Shown piece after piece: positions 8,465 to 18,865 of a stretch of 64,000 nucleotides of DNA. Both the position numbers and the translations under genes were made by a program. The notes beneath the pieces were generated by a model. It had not been told where the DNA came from. It saw only the letters and a list, made by a program, of their open reading frames with translations, and did no database searches. How positions within the stretch are numbered: the first letter of the stretch is position 1; each line of letters opens with the position of its first letter. Origin of the DNA: Burkholderia sp. WP9 (GTDB lineage Bacteria > Pseudomonadota > Gammaproteobacteria > Burkholderiales > Burkholderiaceae); the NCBI RefSeq assembly GCF_900104795.1, contig NZ_FNTG01000002.1:3162001-3226000 (forward strand), written 5' to 3'.

Positions 8465-8737
8465 GATCGTTGGCGTAGTGAGGTCGAGGGAATCCATCTG
8501 GGCAGGCGTGGCGCCAATTTGACCATGGGGACTCCCGCCGTTGTTTCGCAAACGCACGGTGATTATCGAACTTGCAAGCAGAGAACTGCGACCTATCCGC
8601 CAGTGTCAGATAACGGCCTGACGCTCTGAGGCGAAGCAGCCTGGAATGGCGGGCTCGAGCAAGAAGCCGTTAAAAAGGCTGGGAGACGAGCGCGCCGCGG
8701 GGTATCGTATCCCTAACGACGAGACCCAGGAGCCACC

Positions 8738-9880
8738 ATGCGATGCACGATCGCTCTTGAGTTCGATAACGGCGACGGGAGTGTGGTAAAGCGGGTTGAG
8801 GTCATGCGGTTGCACAGGCCCATCGACGACCAGACGCCAGGAGACGTGGGATTGTCACTCAGTGAAGGCAAGTCCTTGCTCAATTGTGTGCAGCAGGAGT
8901 TCGTTGTCGAGCAGATCGAACGTTTTTTTTTTGCGCCTCGCATAGATCCTGTGTGGATTGCGGCGTCCAGCGTCGTCTGCATGATAGTCATTGCTCGGAG
9001 CTGAAGACCGCGCCAGGAAAGGTTTACTATTGCCGCGAACGACGGAAGGCCTGCAATCGCAAGAGTTCCGGCAAGGAAAATCGTGCAGAAGCCGGGAACC
9101 GGCCGATCGTCGATCGCAGTCGTCGTTGCTGCTTTGGGCAAAGCCGGTAAGCAGCCACGAGTGTGGGCTTCCGCCATGCCGCGCACCAGGCGACTGAATC
9201 AAGAAATGACACGATTCCTCGAGGACAGCGGATACGGGGATCCTAATGAAGTCGTTGTCCTGACTGATGGAGCTCGGGACTAGGCCGGCGTCGCTAATGA
9301 TCTCCCATACGATAACAAGTGGATTCTCGATTGGGCACACATCGGGCGCATGTTGCGACGCGTTGAGCAGGCTATCGCGCCTCTGGCATATGGGCGACTT
9401 ACGGACAGTGGATCAGCGTTTGAACTGTCGGATCTGTTTGTCCGCTTCCGCCACTACGTTTGGGTCGGACGTACAGCCGCCTGGCAGCAGTTTTCAGCTA
9501 GACTTGCTCACTTGCTTGATCTACGTGAGACACGAGATCCAGCAGTGAGCAGCCACGTCAGGAAAGCGAGCAATAGCCTCTCGAATGTGGTCACGTATCT
9601 CGACAGCAACGCCGAGTCGCTGATCGACTATCGCATATGGCGACGTGCGGGAGGACGAATCTCCACCGGCTTCGTCGAATCGTCAATTAATCGAATCGTT
9701 GGCCGTCGAATGTGCAAGAGCCAGCATATGCGCTGGAGTCGCGTGGGGGCACACAGTGTCGTGCAATTGCGCGTCGCGTTGTTGAACCAGGAATTCCACG
9801 AACTCGCGCGACGACAGTTTCCGTGGATTGGACAGCGACGTGTTACGTGGCCTTGGCAACGAACTTCCCAGTCTTCTTAA
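8738..9880 (+). pseudogene. ISKra4-family transposase remnant
   Basis: A broken transposase in three frames. Frame 1 (from ATG 8738) gives MRCTIALEFDNGDG to VVEQIERF. A ten-T run (8923-8932) then shifts the reading to the frame encoding CASHRSCVDCGVQRRLHDSH and KVYYCRERRKACNR, a Cys-rich zinc-binding segment. From about 9083 a third frame carries GKAGKQPRVWASAMP, VVVLTDGARD, a TAG stop at 9281-9283, and then AGVANDLPYDNKWILDWAHI through FVESSINRIVGRRMCKSQHM, the conserved C-terminal half. The central catalytic region between the zinc segment and the third frame is much shorter than in intact ISKra4 proteins, so there is also a deletion. No terminal inverted repeats were identified. The 3' end overlaps a truncated hydrolase gene. 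Confidence 0.85.
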
Positions 9881-10097
9881 CGGCTTCGTTTTGGACAGCC
9901 GTGGCATTGAGCCCCGCTGCCTGCAATCGCGATATCACTTCCGTCCAGCACGACCCATCAGCGAACAACCCATGCACGAGGACGATATTGCGCGCCTTCC
10001 CCGAAGCAGGCGTTGCTGCTACGCTGCGAGCAGAAATAAGCGACGCGGCAGCGCCGGCGACGAGGGCGGCCGAGAAGTTACGTCTGTTGATCGTCAT
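9843..10097 (-). pseudogene. Truncated Tat-exported alpha/beta hydrolase
   Basis: The 84-residue product starts with a twin-arginine signal (MTINRRNFSAALVAGAAAS, cleavage near ARSVAA) and then NIVLVHGLFADGSCWTEVI, the oxyanion-hole region of an alpha/beta hydrolase. After GLNATAVQN the family sequence ends and 14 unrelated residues lead to a stop, inside the end of the ISKra4 remnant. The nucleophile-Ser, Asp and His regions are missing, so it cannot be catalytic. Truncation by IS insertion plus deletion is the simplest explanation. The start ATG (10097) follows an AAGAAGACGGG stretch. Confidence 0.8.
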
Positions 10098-10302
10098 GAC
10101 CCGTCTTCTTAAAGTTGTCTGCCTGGTGAAATGTGTCAGGCGCCGCATTTGAATATCCGCGTCAACTCGCTTTCCTGTGGGCATCACTTTTTCGTTAGGC
10201 AGGCTAAAGACCAACATCCGTGGTGTCGGTGATACGTTGCCGATCGCACGTTGAACTCTGCTGGTGTGTCTGTAGCAAGGGATCTGGACACTTTTGTCAC
10301 GA

Positions 10303-10842
10303 CTATCCAGGTACTTCGCTTTTTGCTTCAGGCGCCGGCGGTACGGGTAGGATGATCTCCGAAGCCACCTTCCAGTCCTTGCCGATTTTTATCCAGTTGA
10401 TTAGCAATAGAAACGGCTTGGGGGTTCCGTCCTGACCCGCATAGGAGACCGTGATATTCACTGGCGCATAGGATTGCGCTATGTCCTTCGTCAAGCCGAC
10501 GACCTTGAATTTCGAATAATCCGGCCGCAGCACGACAGGGCCGGAGGTGCCGATATCGCGCAGCTTCTGATCGATCGCCTCATTACCCCAGAAGCCAGCC
10601 CAGTTCCCTTCCGTGGGGATCGCACTTTTGGCGACGAGAAGGGCCGAGGGAGATTGCCAGAACATCTCATGGAGCGCTTTGAAGTCGTGGCGGTTGGCTA
10701 GTTGCATGAGATGGCTAAAATCCGATCGAAGTGTGTTCAGAGTCTTCGCGTCCAGGGGTTCCTTGTAGATGGTAGAAGTGCTCGCGAGACATCCCGTAGA
10801 GACAGTCAGTGTGACGACAACGGTCAATATCATTTGACGCAT
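10303..10842 (-). CDS. Putative exported NTF2-like protein
   Basis: 179 residues from the chosen ATG; the frame is open 16 codons further. It begins MRQMILTVVVTLTVSTGCLA, a signal peptide with a possible lipobox-type cysteine. The mature part resembles SnoaL/NTF2-like folds of about 130 residues: an N-terminal helix region (LMQLANRHDFKALHEMFWQS), a central segment, and paired C-terminal strands (FLLLINWIKIGKDWKVASEI). Such proteins may be binding proteins or enzymes; no catalytic residue can be named. It sits in a run of minus-strand genes (RidA, CMD, hydrolase) that look jointly acquired. Confidence 0.65.
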   Translation of the reverse strand: MRQMILTVVVTLTVSTGCLASTSTIYKEPLDAKTLNTLRSDFSHLMQLANRHDFKALHEMFWQSPSALLVAKSAIPTEGNWAGFWGNEAIDQKLRDIGTSGPVVLRPDYSKFKVVGLTKDIAQSYAPVNITVSYAGQDGTPKPFLLLINWIKIGKDWKVASEIILPVPPAPEAKSEVPG

Positions 10843-11082
10843 GATCAGAGTCCGACGGAAAAATAGATGGTTCGTTTCAATGTTGGGCAATCGTGTGGCG
10901 GCCGCATCGCAATGCTTGCGGCGTCCGAACGAGCACGGATTGATTGTTCTCGAAAGCAGGACGGCAGTATTCCCCTCCAGACAGCGCGATGGGCGCTCGT
11001 TGTGCGGCGGGTTCAGAATCAGGTTTGGCCGGCCGATCGGCTCGCATCAACTGAACGTCGTCGTGCGGTCGAGCCATGTCCA

Positions 11083-11538
11083 TCACCCCTTCAACTCAAA
11101 AATGCTGTCAATCTCAACCGGGATGCCCATCGGCAACGAATGCACGCCCAGTGCGCTTCGAGCCGGCAGATTGTCTTGCCCAAACAGCGTCAGCAAGAGG
11201 TCACTGGCGCCATTGGCCACTTGCGGATGCTGGGCGAACGACTGTTCTGCACGCACGTAGACTGTTAGCCGGCTGCATCGCTTGACGTTGTCGAGTCCGC
11301 ATGCCTCATCGACACAGGCCAAGATCATGAGCATCGTTAGGCGCGCCGCGTCTTGAGCTTCTTCAAGTGAAATATCGCGGCCCACCATTCCGACGATTGG
11401 CTTGCCATCTTGGAAAGGGCCGAGACCGGATACATATAGTTGGCTTCCCGAAACGGAAACCGTTCGATAGGAGCCAAGCGGGTTGATGGGCGCTGGCAAA
11501 TTTAGGCTCGCTTGCGCGAGCCGGTCGAATACGTTCAT
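11083..11538 (-). CDS. RidA/YjgF-family protein
   Basis: 151 residues. The RidA fold is recognisable from LYVSGLGPFQDGKPIVGMVG, EEAQDAARLTMLMILACVDEA, VKRCSRLTVYVRAEQSF and the C-terminal SLPMGIPVEIDSIFEL. It belongs to the YjgF-like branch with the long N-terminus, not classical RidA. The catalytic Arg of imine deaminases is not obvious, so enamine/imine deaminase activity is uncertain. It lies about 120 bp downstream of a truncated CMD gene on the same strand, in a hydrolase cluster probably controlled by the AraC regulator at 13330-14301. Confidence 0.85.
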   Translation of the reverse strand: MNVFDRLAQASLNLPAPINPLGSYRTVSVSGSQLYVSGLGPFQDGKPIVGMVGRDISLEEAQDAARLTMLMILACVDEACGLDNVKRCSRLTVYVRAEQSFAQHPQVANGASDLLLTLFGQDNLPARSALGVHSLPMGIPVEIDSIFELKG

Positions 11539-11656
11539 GTTCGGTCTTAACGTTAGGTGAATAGAAATAGATTTGGCCTGGACTTATCGCGACGCAGTGA
11601 ACTCAATCATCCGATACAGCGAACGACAGTCGTCGGTTGCGGCTTGATTCCGCGTA

Positions 11657-11872
11657 TCAAAATGAATCACTGACTCGCGCATTGGCGCTGTTCTTGCGGA
11701 TGGTCGCCAAGGCTCCGGCCAGACCGAGGTAGCCCTCGAGCGCCGCAGGGCGGTTGGCCATCAGACCAAACAGATTCGGCGTGACACCCAGTTTCTTGTT
11801 GATGGCTTCCAGGAAGGGCTGGGAAGCAGCGAGTGCATCTGCGATCGTGGCGGGTATCTGAAGACGGGACAT
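11657..11872 (-). pseudogene. Truncated carboxymuconolactone decarboxylase-family gene
   Basis: The 71-residue product begins MSRLQIPATIADALAASQPF and continues KKLGVTPNLFGLMANRPAAL to GLAGALA, the normal N-terminal third of AhpD/CMD-like proteins (usually 140-180 residues). It then switches to TIRKNSANARVSDSF and stops. The segment with the catalytic CxxC and its neighbouring His is absent, and the following DNA does not encode it in any frame I checked. AAAGGCAG precedes the ATG, so translation may still start. It appears to be a deletion remnant. Confidence 0.75.
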
Positions 11873-12095
11873 ATCGGTTCTGCCTTTGGAAACAAGAGAA
11901 ACTGTCGTAAACAACCGATGCGTATGCTTCTTTCTGAAAGAGCATGCCGGTGCAGACCATCGAAGAGCGGTCCGCAGGACGGTGCGCGGAAGCCCGGATA
12001 TAGCGAGCCCCCCCGCCCGGAGCAATACACTTGAAGGCAAAGCGCGGGACGACGAAGCCGCAGCGCCTTCGTTTCCTGGACCAACCGCGAACCGG

Positions 12096-12884
12096 CTATT
12101 TCGCAGCAGCCTCGATCGCCTTTGCCAGGCCGTCGGGATCGGTGAGGAACGGCGTATGACCGGTCTGCAGGGTGTACTCTGCTCTCACGGGGGTTGCCGC
12201 AACCATCTTCGCCTGGAACGACGGGCTGATGACCTGGTCCATGGCTGTGTGGATATAGACCTTGTCGATCTGACCAAAGTTGGTGGAAGTCACGTGCACG
12301 GGCGTAGCTAGCGGGCTCACGGGTTCATCCAGAATCAGATTCGGGATTGCCTTGCGCAGTTCGTCAGGACCTCCATTGGCAAACAGATCGGCGCGTGCCG
12401 AATATTCGATGGAGGCAATGCCCTTTTCCTTGTCGATCTGCAGGTGCGGGCCGATCCTGGCGTCGGCATCCTTGTTGGCCATCGACACGAGCGAATCGCC
12501 GTCTTGCGGCAGGTAGGCCGCAACGAAGATCAAAGTTTTGATCTTCTTCGGTGCCGTTTCCGCGGCGTCGGCGATGACGATGCCGCCGAAGCTGTGACCG
12601 ACCACGACTGCTGGGCGATGGAATTCGTTCAGCGCTGCGACCACGGTGTCGCGATAGAGGTCGAGGCTCACCTTGTCCGGCGAGGCGGGCGCGGCCGGAC
12701 GACCTGGCAGTTCAACCGCCACAACCTTATAGCCATCGGTTTGAAGCCTGGATGTGACATGCCCCCAGACCTGGGCGTCTTCGAAAGCGCCGTGGACCAG
12801 AACGATCGGGGGCTTTTGCGCAGCCATCGCACTGGTATCGAACGCGAATGCTGAAATGGCAAGAGCAGCGAGCAGGAGTTTCAT
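12096..12884 (-). CDS. Exported alpha/beta hydrolase
   Basis: 262 residues with a Sec signal peptide (MKLLLAALAISAFAFDTSAMA). The fold is complete: PPIVLVHGAFEDAQVW (oxyanion hole), VVVGHSFGGIVIADAAE with the nucleophilic Ser in GHSFG, a late Asp in YIHTAMDQVIS, and the His in LQTGHTPFLTDP. This matches the EstC/salicylate-esterase-like branch that acts on small esters in the periplasm; the substrate is not inferable. It is the intact counterpart of the truncated hydrolase at 9843-10097. Its position downstream of an AraC gene suggests co-regulation. Confidence 0.9.
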   Translation of the reverse strand: MKLLLAALAISAFAFDTSAMAAQKPPIVLVHGAFEDAQVWGHVTSRLQTDGYKVVAVELPGRPAAPASPDKVSLDLYRDTVVAALNEFHRPAVVVGHSFGGIVIADAAETAPKKIKTLIFVAAYLPQDGDSLVSMANKDADARIGPHLQIDKEKGIASIEYSARADLFANGGPDELRKAIPNLILDEPVSPLATPVHVTSTNFGQIDKVYIHTAMDQVISPSFQAKMVAATPVRAEYTLQTGHTPFLTDPDGLAKAIEAAAK

Positions 12885-13329
12885 CTATATTGCTTCCTTG
12901 ACGAGACATCGGTGCCGATGTCGTGAATTGGAACTTGGCTTTGAAAAGATCCGTGCTATACGACGGTGACGCTGGCGACCGCACTCGCGCTTCTGATCCA
13001 GACACATGACGCAAGCGTGGGTGTTGCAACGAGAAGTGTTATCGCAAACTGTCTGATCTGCTTGAGCATGAGAGATCCGAACCATAGTGCGTGAGAGCCT
13101 TCCTCCGTTGCGGATACGGGAGGACCTTGGCTATCCACTCTAAAGAACGTATCCAGGACTGACCATATCCCGGCGTCTGATTTGCATGATCTATCGTCCG
13201 ATCAACGCACCCGGGCAAGCTGAGCAGATCGAGTCGCTTGGGGATCGACGCGATGCCATGCCATTGAAACGAAACTACCGCACTGACAGCTTCAACTGAC
13301 GAAGCGAGCCAACGGCGTGACAAGGGCTG
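12885..13329. other. Gap between AraC and hydrolase genes, with a possible micro-lipoprotein
   Basis: 445 bp without a firm gene. On the minus strand, 12956-13069 could encode a 37-residue peptide that begins as a signal sequence (MLKQIRQFAITLLVATPTLA) and has LASC, a good lipobox, then ends soon after. This may be a small lipoprotein or the 5' stump of a deleted exported protein, in keeping with the other truncations nearby. The remainder shows no structure I can name. Confidence 0.35.
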
Positions 13330-14301
13330 TCAAAGGAGTTCCGAACTTCGTGCGACAAAGGCGCCTGTCTGTTCGATTCGATGTGCGTCGCGCGGTGGAT
13401 AGCCGAACTCCTCCTTGAAGGCGCGACTGAAGGCAGCCTCCGAACCATAGCCGGCAACGTGGGCCACTTCGGTCACCTTCAAGGTTCCTCCGCGTAGCAA
13501 GTCTGCCGCGATCGTCAATCTCCACCGTGTCAGATAACGCAACGGTGGAAGCCCCACCACCGCCGTAAAACGATCCGAAAACATCGATCGCGACATCATC
13601 GCCGTCTCGGCGAGCGCCGACACCGTCCATGCACGGTTAGGTTCCAGATGCATTGCGTTCAACGCACGACCGACGCGTTCGTCGCTCAGTCCGGACAGCC
13701 AGCCGACCCGATCGCCTTGCCGGCTGACCCACATCCGCAAGGTGCGGATAACTAGCAAATCAATAAGCCGCGAGATCATCAGCGACGACCCTAGGCCCGC
13801 GCTACGCGATTCCACGTCGAGAAAATGCGAGATGGAGGCAAGCCAAGGGGGTTCGCTGACTTTGTCGCATGTCAGATGAATCAGCCCGGGAAGCCCGGTG
13901 AGCAAAGAGCGCAACGGCGCCCCGTCAAAATAGAATGATCCCGCAAGAAAGGATCCTGCCATTCGATCATCAGCCGCCCATTTGAACGTCTGAACATCTC
14001 TGCTGAGGGTAAAGTCCACCGCCGCCTCGAAGCGTTGATGTGCTTTTCCGCCCGGCTCGCTTCGAATCGTGTGTCCATCCGCATGCGGCAAAAGAACGAA
14101 GTCGCCTGACCGCAGCGTCACGGAGGGTCCATTGCATTGAGACACAGACAGTTCGCCGGTACGCAGATGCAAAAAAGCCGCCGGTCCGGGCGGAAAAATC
14201 ACTTCGGTGGAACTGCCCAGTTCGCCGTGGAAAACGTGATCCCCGCGAAGGCGAATCAGCTTGAGTACCTGGGACAGGACATCGGCGTGCTCGGACGGCA
14301 T
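13330..14301 (-). CDS. AraC-family regulator with cupin sensor domain
   Basis: 323 residues. The N-terminal half (HVFHGELGSSTEVIFPPGPA, then GDFVLLPHADGHTIRS) is the AraC-binding cupin found in regulators of small-molecule stress or catabolic genes. The C-terminal ~100 residues hold two helix-turn-helix motifs (WTVSALAETAMMSRSMFSDRF and LKVTEVAHVAGYGSEAAFSRAFK). It sits at the upstream end of the minus-strand cluster (hydrolase, CMD remnant, RidA) and diverges from a DMT transporter gene, so either unit could be its target. It has the same architecture as the regulator at 58233-59195, which also neighbours a CMD gene. Confidence 0.93.
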   Translation of the reverse strand: MPSEHADVLSQVLKLIRLRGDHVFHGELGSSTEVIFPPGPAAFLHLRTGELSVSQCNGPSVTLRSGDFVLLPHADGHTIRSEPGGKAHQRFEAAVDFTLSRDVQTFKWAADDRMAGSFLAGSFYFDGAPLRSLLTGLPGLIHLTCDKVSEPPWLASISHFLDVESRSAGLGSSLMISRLIDLLVIRTLRMWVSRQGDRVGWLSGLSDERVGRALNAMHLEPNRAWTVSALAETAMMSRSMFSDRFTAVVGLPPLRYLTRWRLTIAADLLRGGTLKVTEVAHVAGYGSEAAFSRAFKEEFGYPPRDAHRIEQTGAFVARSSELL

Positions 14302-14633
14302 GAGTTACTCCTTTAGGGCATATTCACAAGACCGCGCCCATCAACGATGTGTGCAAGGTCAAGAGACTATCTGCTACTTTAGGGCCAGCGGCGCACCGGA
14401 CACGCCCCTTTCGCTATGCGAACATATCTTCGGCGGAACGACCGCCACGCCGGGCGGGTTGTCCGATCCTGCCTTGGAAGCAGTCGTTCAGGTCTCGGGG
14501 GGCGAAGCACTGCAACGGCTCGACATGAGCCGATTGCAAAAGGCCGCGTTCGGGCAGAGACGACCGGTCACCGACGCTCGTACGGGCAGCGCAATGGCCG
14601 GATACTGGCGGAAGATTCGGGGGTTTTGGGGGG
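14302..14633. other. Divergent promoter region, AraC and DMT transporter
   Basis: 332 bp between divergent starts. No gene is supported. Promoters for both sides must lie here, but I could not pick a convincing -35/-10 pair. Confidence 0.4.
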
Positions 14634-15497
14634 ATGTCTGTGTCGCCCGTGCGTGTCACTGTGCTGACGCTGCTTGCAATGGTCGCGTTTGCAGCGAACT
14701 CGTTGCTATGCCGGCTGGCCCTTAAAGGCACCGGCATCGATGCAGCGAGTTTTACGTCGATCCGTATCGCGTCGGGCGCCCTCGTGCTCTCGATGATAGT
14801 GCGGCTCCGGGGCGGCAGGCTGGGCGGCGCCGGAAACTGGCTGTCGGCGCTGGCGCTGTTCGCCTATGCGGCCGCATTCTCGTTTGCCTACCTGAGCCTG
14901 CCGGCGTCCACTGGGGCCCTGCTTCTGTTCGGCGCCGTGCAGACGACAATGATCGGCTACGGCATCCGAAAGGGCGAACGGTTCCATTGGCGACAATGGA
15001 TCGGATTGACATGCGCGTTGGCAGGCCTTGCGGGGCTGCTGCTTCCCGGTCTCTCCGCGCCACCTCCCGGAGGCGCTGTCCTTATGCTCGGCGCCGGCGT
15101 CGCTTGGGGCATCTATTCGTTGCGCGGCAAGGGCGCGGGAAATCCCACCGCGGTGACGGCCGGTAACTTCCTGCGCGCAGTCCCACTTGCCGCGGCGCTC
15201 AGCGCCGCCATGTGCGCCCACGCTTCGATTGATTACGCCGGTTTCTGGTACGCAACGGGTTCCGGCGCAGCGGCCTCCGGCATTGGCTACGCCATCTGGT
15301 ACGCGGCGTTGCCCGGTCTGAAAGCGGGCAACGCGGCCACGGTGCAGTTGAGCGTGCCGGTCATCGCGACGCTTGGCGCAGCCGCATTTCTTGGAGAAAG
15401 CGTGACCATCCGAATCGTGTTGGCCTCGGCGGCGATTCTCGGAGGTATTGCCCTGGTTGTGGTGCGTCGGGGAACCCGGCACGACAGGCGGCCGTAA
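14634..15497 (+). CDS. EamA/DMT-family transporter
   Basis: 287 residues, ten predicted membrane helices in two EamA repeats: VTVLTLLAMVAFAANSLLCR starts the first and GAVLMLGAGVAWGIYSLRGK the second. Conserved details include ASFTSIRIASGALVL and the final SAAILGGIALVVVRR. Proteins of this type export or exchange amino acids and metabolites; the substrate is unknown. A GGGGGG run abuts the ATG at 14634, so a GTG at 14640 would have better spacing. It is divergent from the AraC regulator at 13330-14301. Confidence 0.88.
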   Translation: MSVSPVRVTVLTLLAMVAFAANSLLCRLALKGTGIDAASFTSIRIASGALVLSMIVRLRGGRLGGAGNWLSALALFAYAAAFSFAYLSLPASTGALLLFGAVQTTMIGYGIRKGERFHWRQWIGLTCALAGLAGLLLPGLSAPPPGGAVLMLGAGVAWGIYSLRGKGAGNPTAVTAGNFLRAVPLAAALSAAMCAHASIDYAGFWYATGSGAAASGIGYAIWYAALPGLKAGNAATVQLSVPVIATLGAAAFLGESVTIRIVLASAAILGGIALVVVRRGTRHDRRP

Positions 15498-15626
15498 GAG
15501 GGCGGTGGGCGACGCGGATTTATCGGGACTGACGATCGCGCTTGCCTCTTTCCACGCTCTCCCCCGCGGACTTTGATGTTTCTCCATACGTAGTATGGGC
15601 AGACAACAAAGTCGCGCTCGCTGCAG

Positions 15627-15669
15627 CACAGCGGTCGTTCGAAAACTAAAATCACGAACGACCGCTGTG
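15627..15669. repeat. Perfect 15-bp inverted repeat
   Basis: CACAGCGGTCGTTCG (15627-15641) is exactly repeated in reverse complement at 15655-15669, with a 13-nt AT-rich spacer (aaaactaaaatca). It lies in the 278-bp gap between the convergent DMT transporter and ABC-F genes. There is no T-run on either side, so it is not a classical terminator. It could be a bidirectional Rho-assisted terminator, a dyad operator or a mobile-element scar. Confidence 0.75.
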
Positions 15670-15775
15670 GCATCGAAGAATGCGTATTGTTCGGCCTTAA
15701 GGCCTCTTCGACTCGATGCGAGCGCTACGGCAGCTTCCAGAATGGAACTACCGATAGTTACCGCAGGCAGTTACC

Positions 15776-17455
<1,680 letters not shown>

Positions 17456-17789
17456 AAGGAGCTACTTCGAAGAGGATAGGCATGATAGCCCACCGGACGG
17501 ACAGGGCTGTTTCTTTTCTGGCCGCGCGGGTGGAGAGCGGCCTTCGCTTTGCGGCGCCGAGGCCACAAAGCGCGGCGGGCACTGGCGCGGCGGGCGGCGC
17601 CTGCTCGTCCCTTTGCAGTCATTGGCGCCCCGGTGGTGGTGAACCTCGGCGTCCGACAAGCGTGAATGAGTCTTCGCGACCCGTTGCAGCCGTTGAAGAT
17701 TTCAGAACGCGCGAGCCGTTTATTTACCTTGCGGGCATCCGTCGTGGAGCAGCAGCCCTTGCTGGCGGTTGCTCAGGCGTAGCGGCCCT
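17456..17789. other. Intergenic region downstream of LysR
   Basis: 334 bp between the LysR stop and the ABC-F start on the same strand. GC-rich with dispersed ggcgcgg motifs. No gene or clear terminator is supported. Confidence 0.4.
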
Positions 17790-18737
17790 TCACGCTTTTT
17801 TTCCCGCGCGTGAGACGGAGCGTTTGCTGGCACCCTTTGAAACGCGATGACGATTGCCCAGGAGCGCAACCAGCCGCATCTCGCAGTCGGAAAACGAGTA
17901 TCCGCGCCGCTGCGAGATCATGAACGTGAGGGCGCGCATGTGCCATGCGCGCCGTTGGAGTTCGACAAGTGTTCCGTTCACGAGGTCTTCTGCAACCAGA
18001 TGATGCGGCATGTGCCCCCAGCATAAACTGCCCCTGAGCAGATCGTGCTTCGCACCGAGGTCATTCACCAGCCACTGGCGTTCACCGGCGACCCCGTGTT
18101 GGGTCTTTTCCGCATCGGGCTGATTGTCGGTTACGACGAGCTGGATGTGCCGGCCAAATTCCTCCCGCGGGATCGGCCCCGCGATTGCGGCCAGCGGATG
18201 CGATGGCGCACAGACGGTCACCATTTGCGCTTCACATAGATGCTGCCTTTCTATGGTACCCGGGCTCAGTTCCGGCACGTCGGTGATCGTCACCGCCAAT
18301 GCGCACGTTCCTTCGAGAACCAGGCGCTCGCCGCCTTGCATGGTCGTCATGCGCAGATTGATTGCGACGGTTGGAAAGTCCGACTGCAGCCTGCGCAGGC
18401 ATTCAATCAGGTGCGCGCGCGGAAAATAGGTGTCCACTGCAATAGATACCTGTGGCACCCCGGCTTCAGCAATGGCAACCGCGCGCATCTTCATTTCCTC
18501 GGTGCGTGAAATCACCCCACGAGCATCAGGTAGAAGGCTACGGCCCGCTGCCGTGAGCGTCGCTTTGCGCGCGTTGCGTTCGAACAGCAACACATCGAAG
18601 GCACTCTCGAGCGCGTTGATCGCGTGACTGATCGCTGACTGTGCACGCCTTAGCTCCCGTGCAGCCCCGGAAAAGCTTCCGTGGTCACACACGGCAACGA
18701 AGGCCCGAAGTTGATTGATCGTGACGTTGTCGAGCAT
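17790..18737 (-). CDS. LysR-family transcriptional regulator
   Basis: 315 residues. It starts MLDNVTINQLRAFVAVCDHG with the helix-turn-helix SGAARELRRAQSAISHAINA, then a full effector domain. The frame is open eight codons further upstream, but that extension (PSTLWIP) is atypical. The C-terminus ends with a basic tail (SKGASKRSVSRAGKKA) not usual in the family. It diverges from the SDR gene at 18866 with a 128-bp AT-rich gap, a classic LysR/target arrangement, so the SDR gene is its likely target. Confidence 0.92.
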   Translation of the reverse strand: MLDNVTINQLRAFVAVCDHGSFSGAARELRRAQSAISHAINALESAFDVLLFERNARKATLTAAGRSLLPDARGVISRTEEMKMRAVAIAEAGVPQVSIAVDTYFPRAHLIECLRRLQSDFPTVAINLRMTTMQGGERLVLEGTCALAVTITDVPELSPGTIERQHLCEAQMVTVCAPSHPLAAIAGPIPREEFGRHIQLVVTDNQPDAEKTQHGVAGERQWLVNDLGAKHDLLRGSLCWGHMPHHLVAEDLVNGTLVELQRRAWHMRALTFMISQRRGYSFSDCEMRLVALLGNRHRVSKGASKRSVSRAGKKA

Positions 18738-18865
18738 AGGTATCCAAAGAGTAGATGGCAATTATAGATATTTAGTCAATTGGCTTCATGCATCAAGACC
18801 TCCAGAATCGAGCTTGTCGCTTTTGTTTCGGCGCTCCAGAACAACTTCAACGAAGGATGCATGAC

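Noticed and set aside
8923..8932. Ten-T run as a programmed frameshift site in the transposase
   Set aside because: The gene also has a stop codon and a large deletion, so the run is more simply a mutation; ISKra4 transposases are made from a single frame as far as I know.
8640..9930. Terminal inverted repeats of the ISKra4 element
   Set aside because: I compared the sequences before 8738 and after 9880 by eye and found no convincing matching ends.
17482..17850. Plus-strand frame in the gap after the ABC-F gene
   Set aside because: Composition is that of GC-rich noncoding sequence, and it overlaps the 3' end of a real LysR gene.
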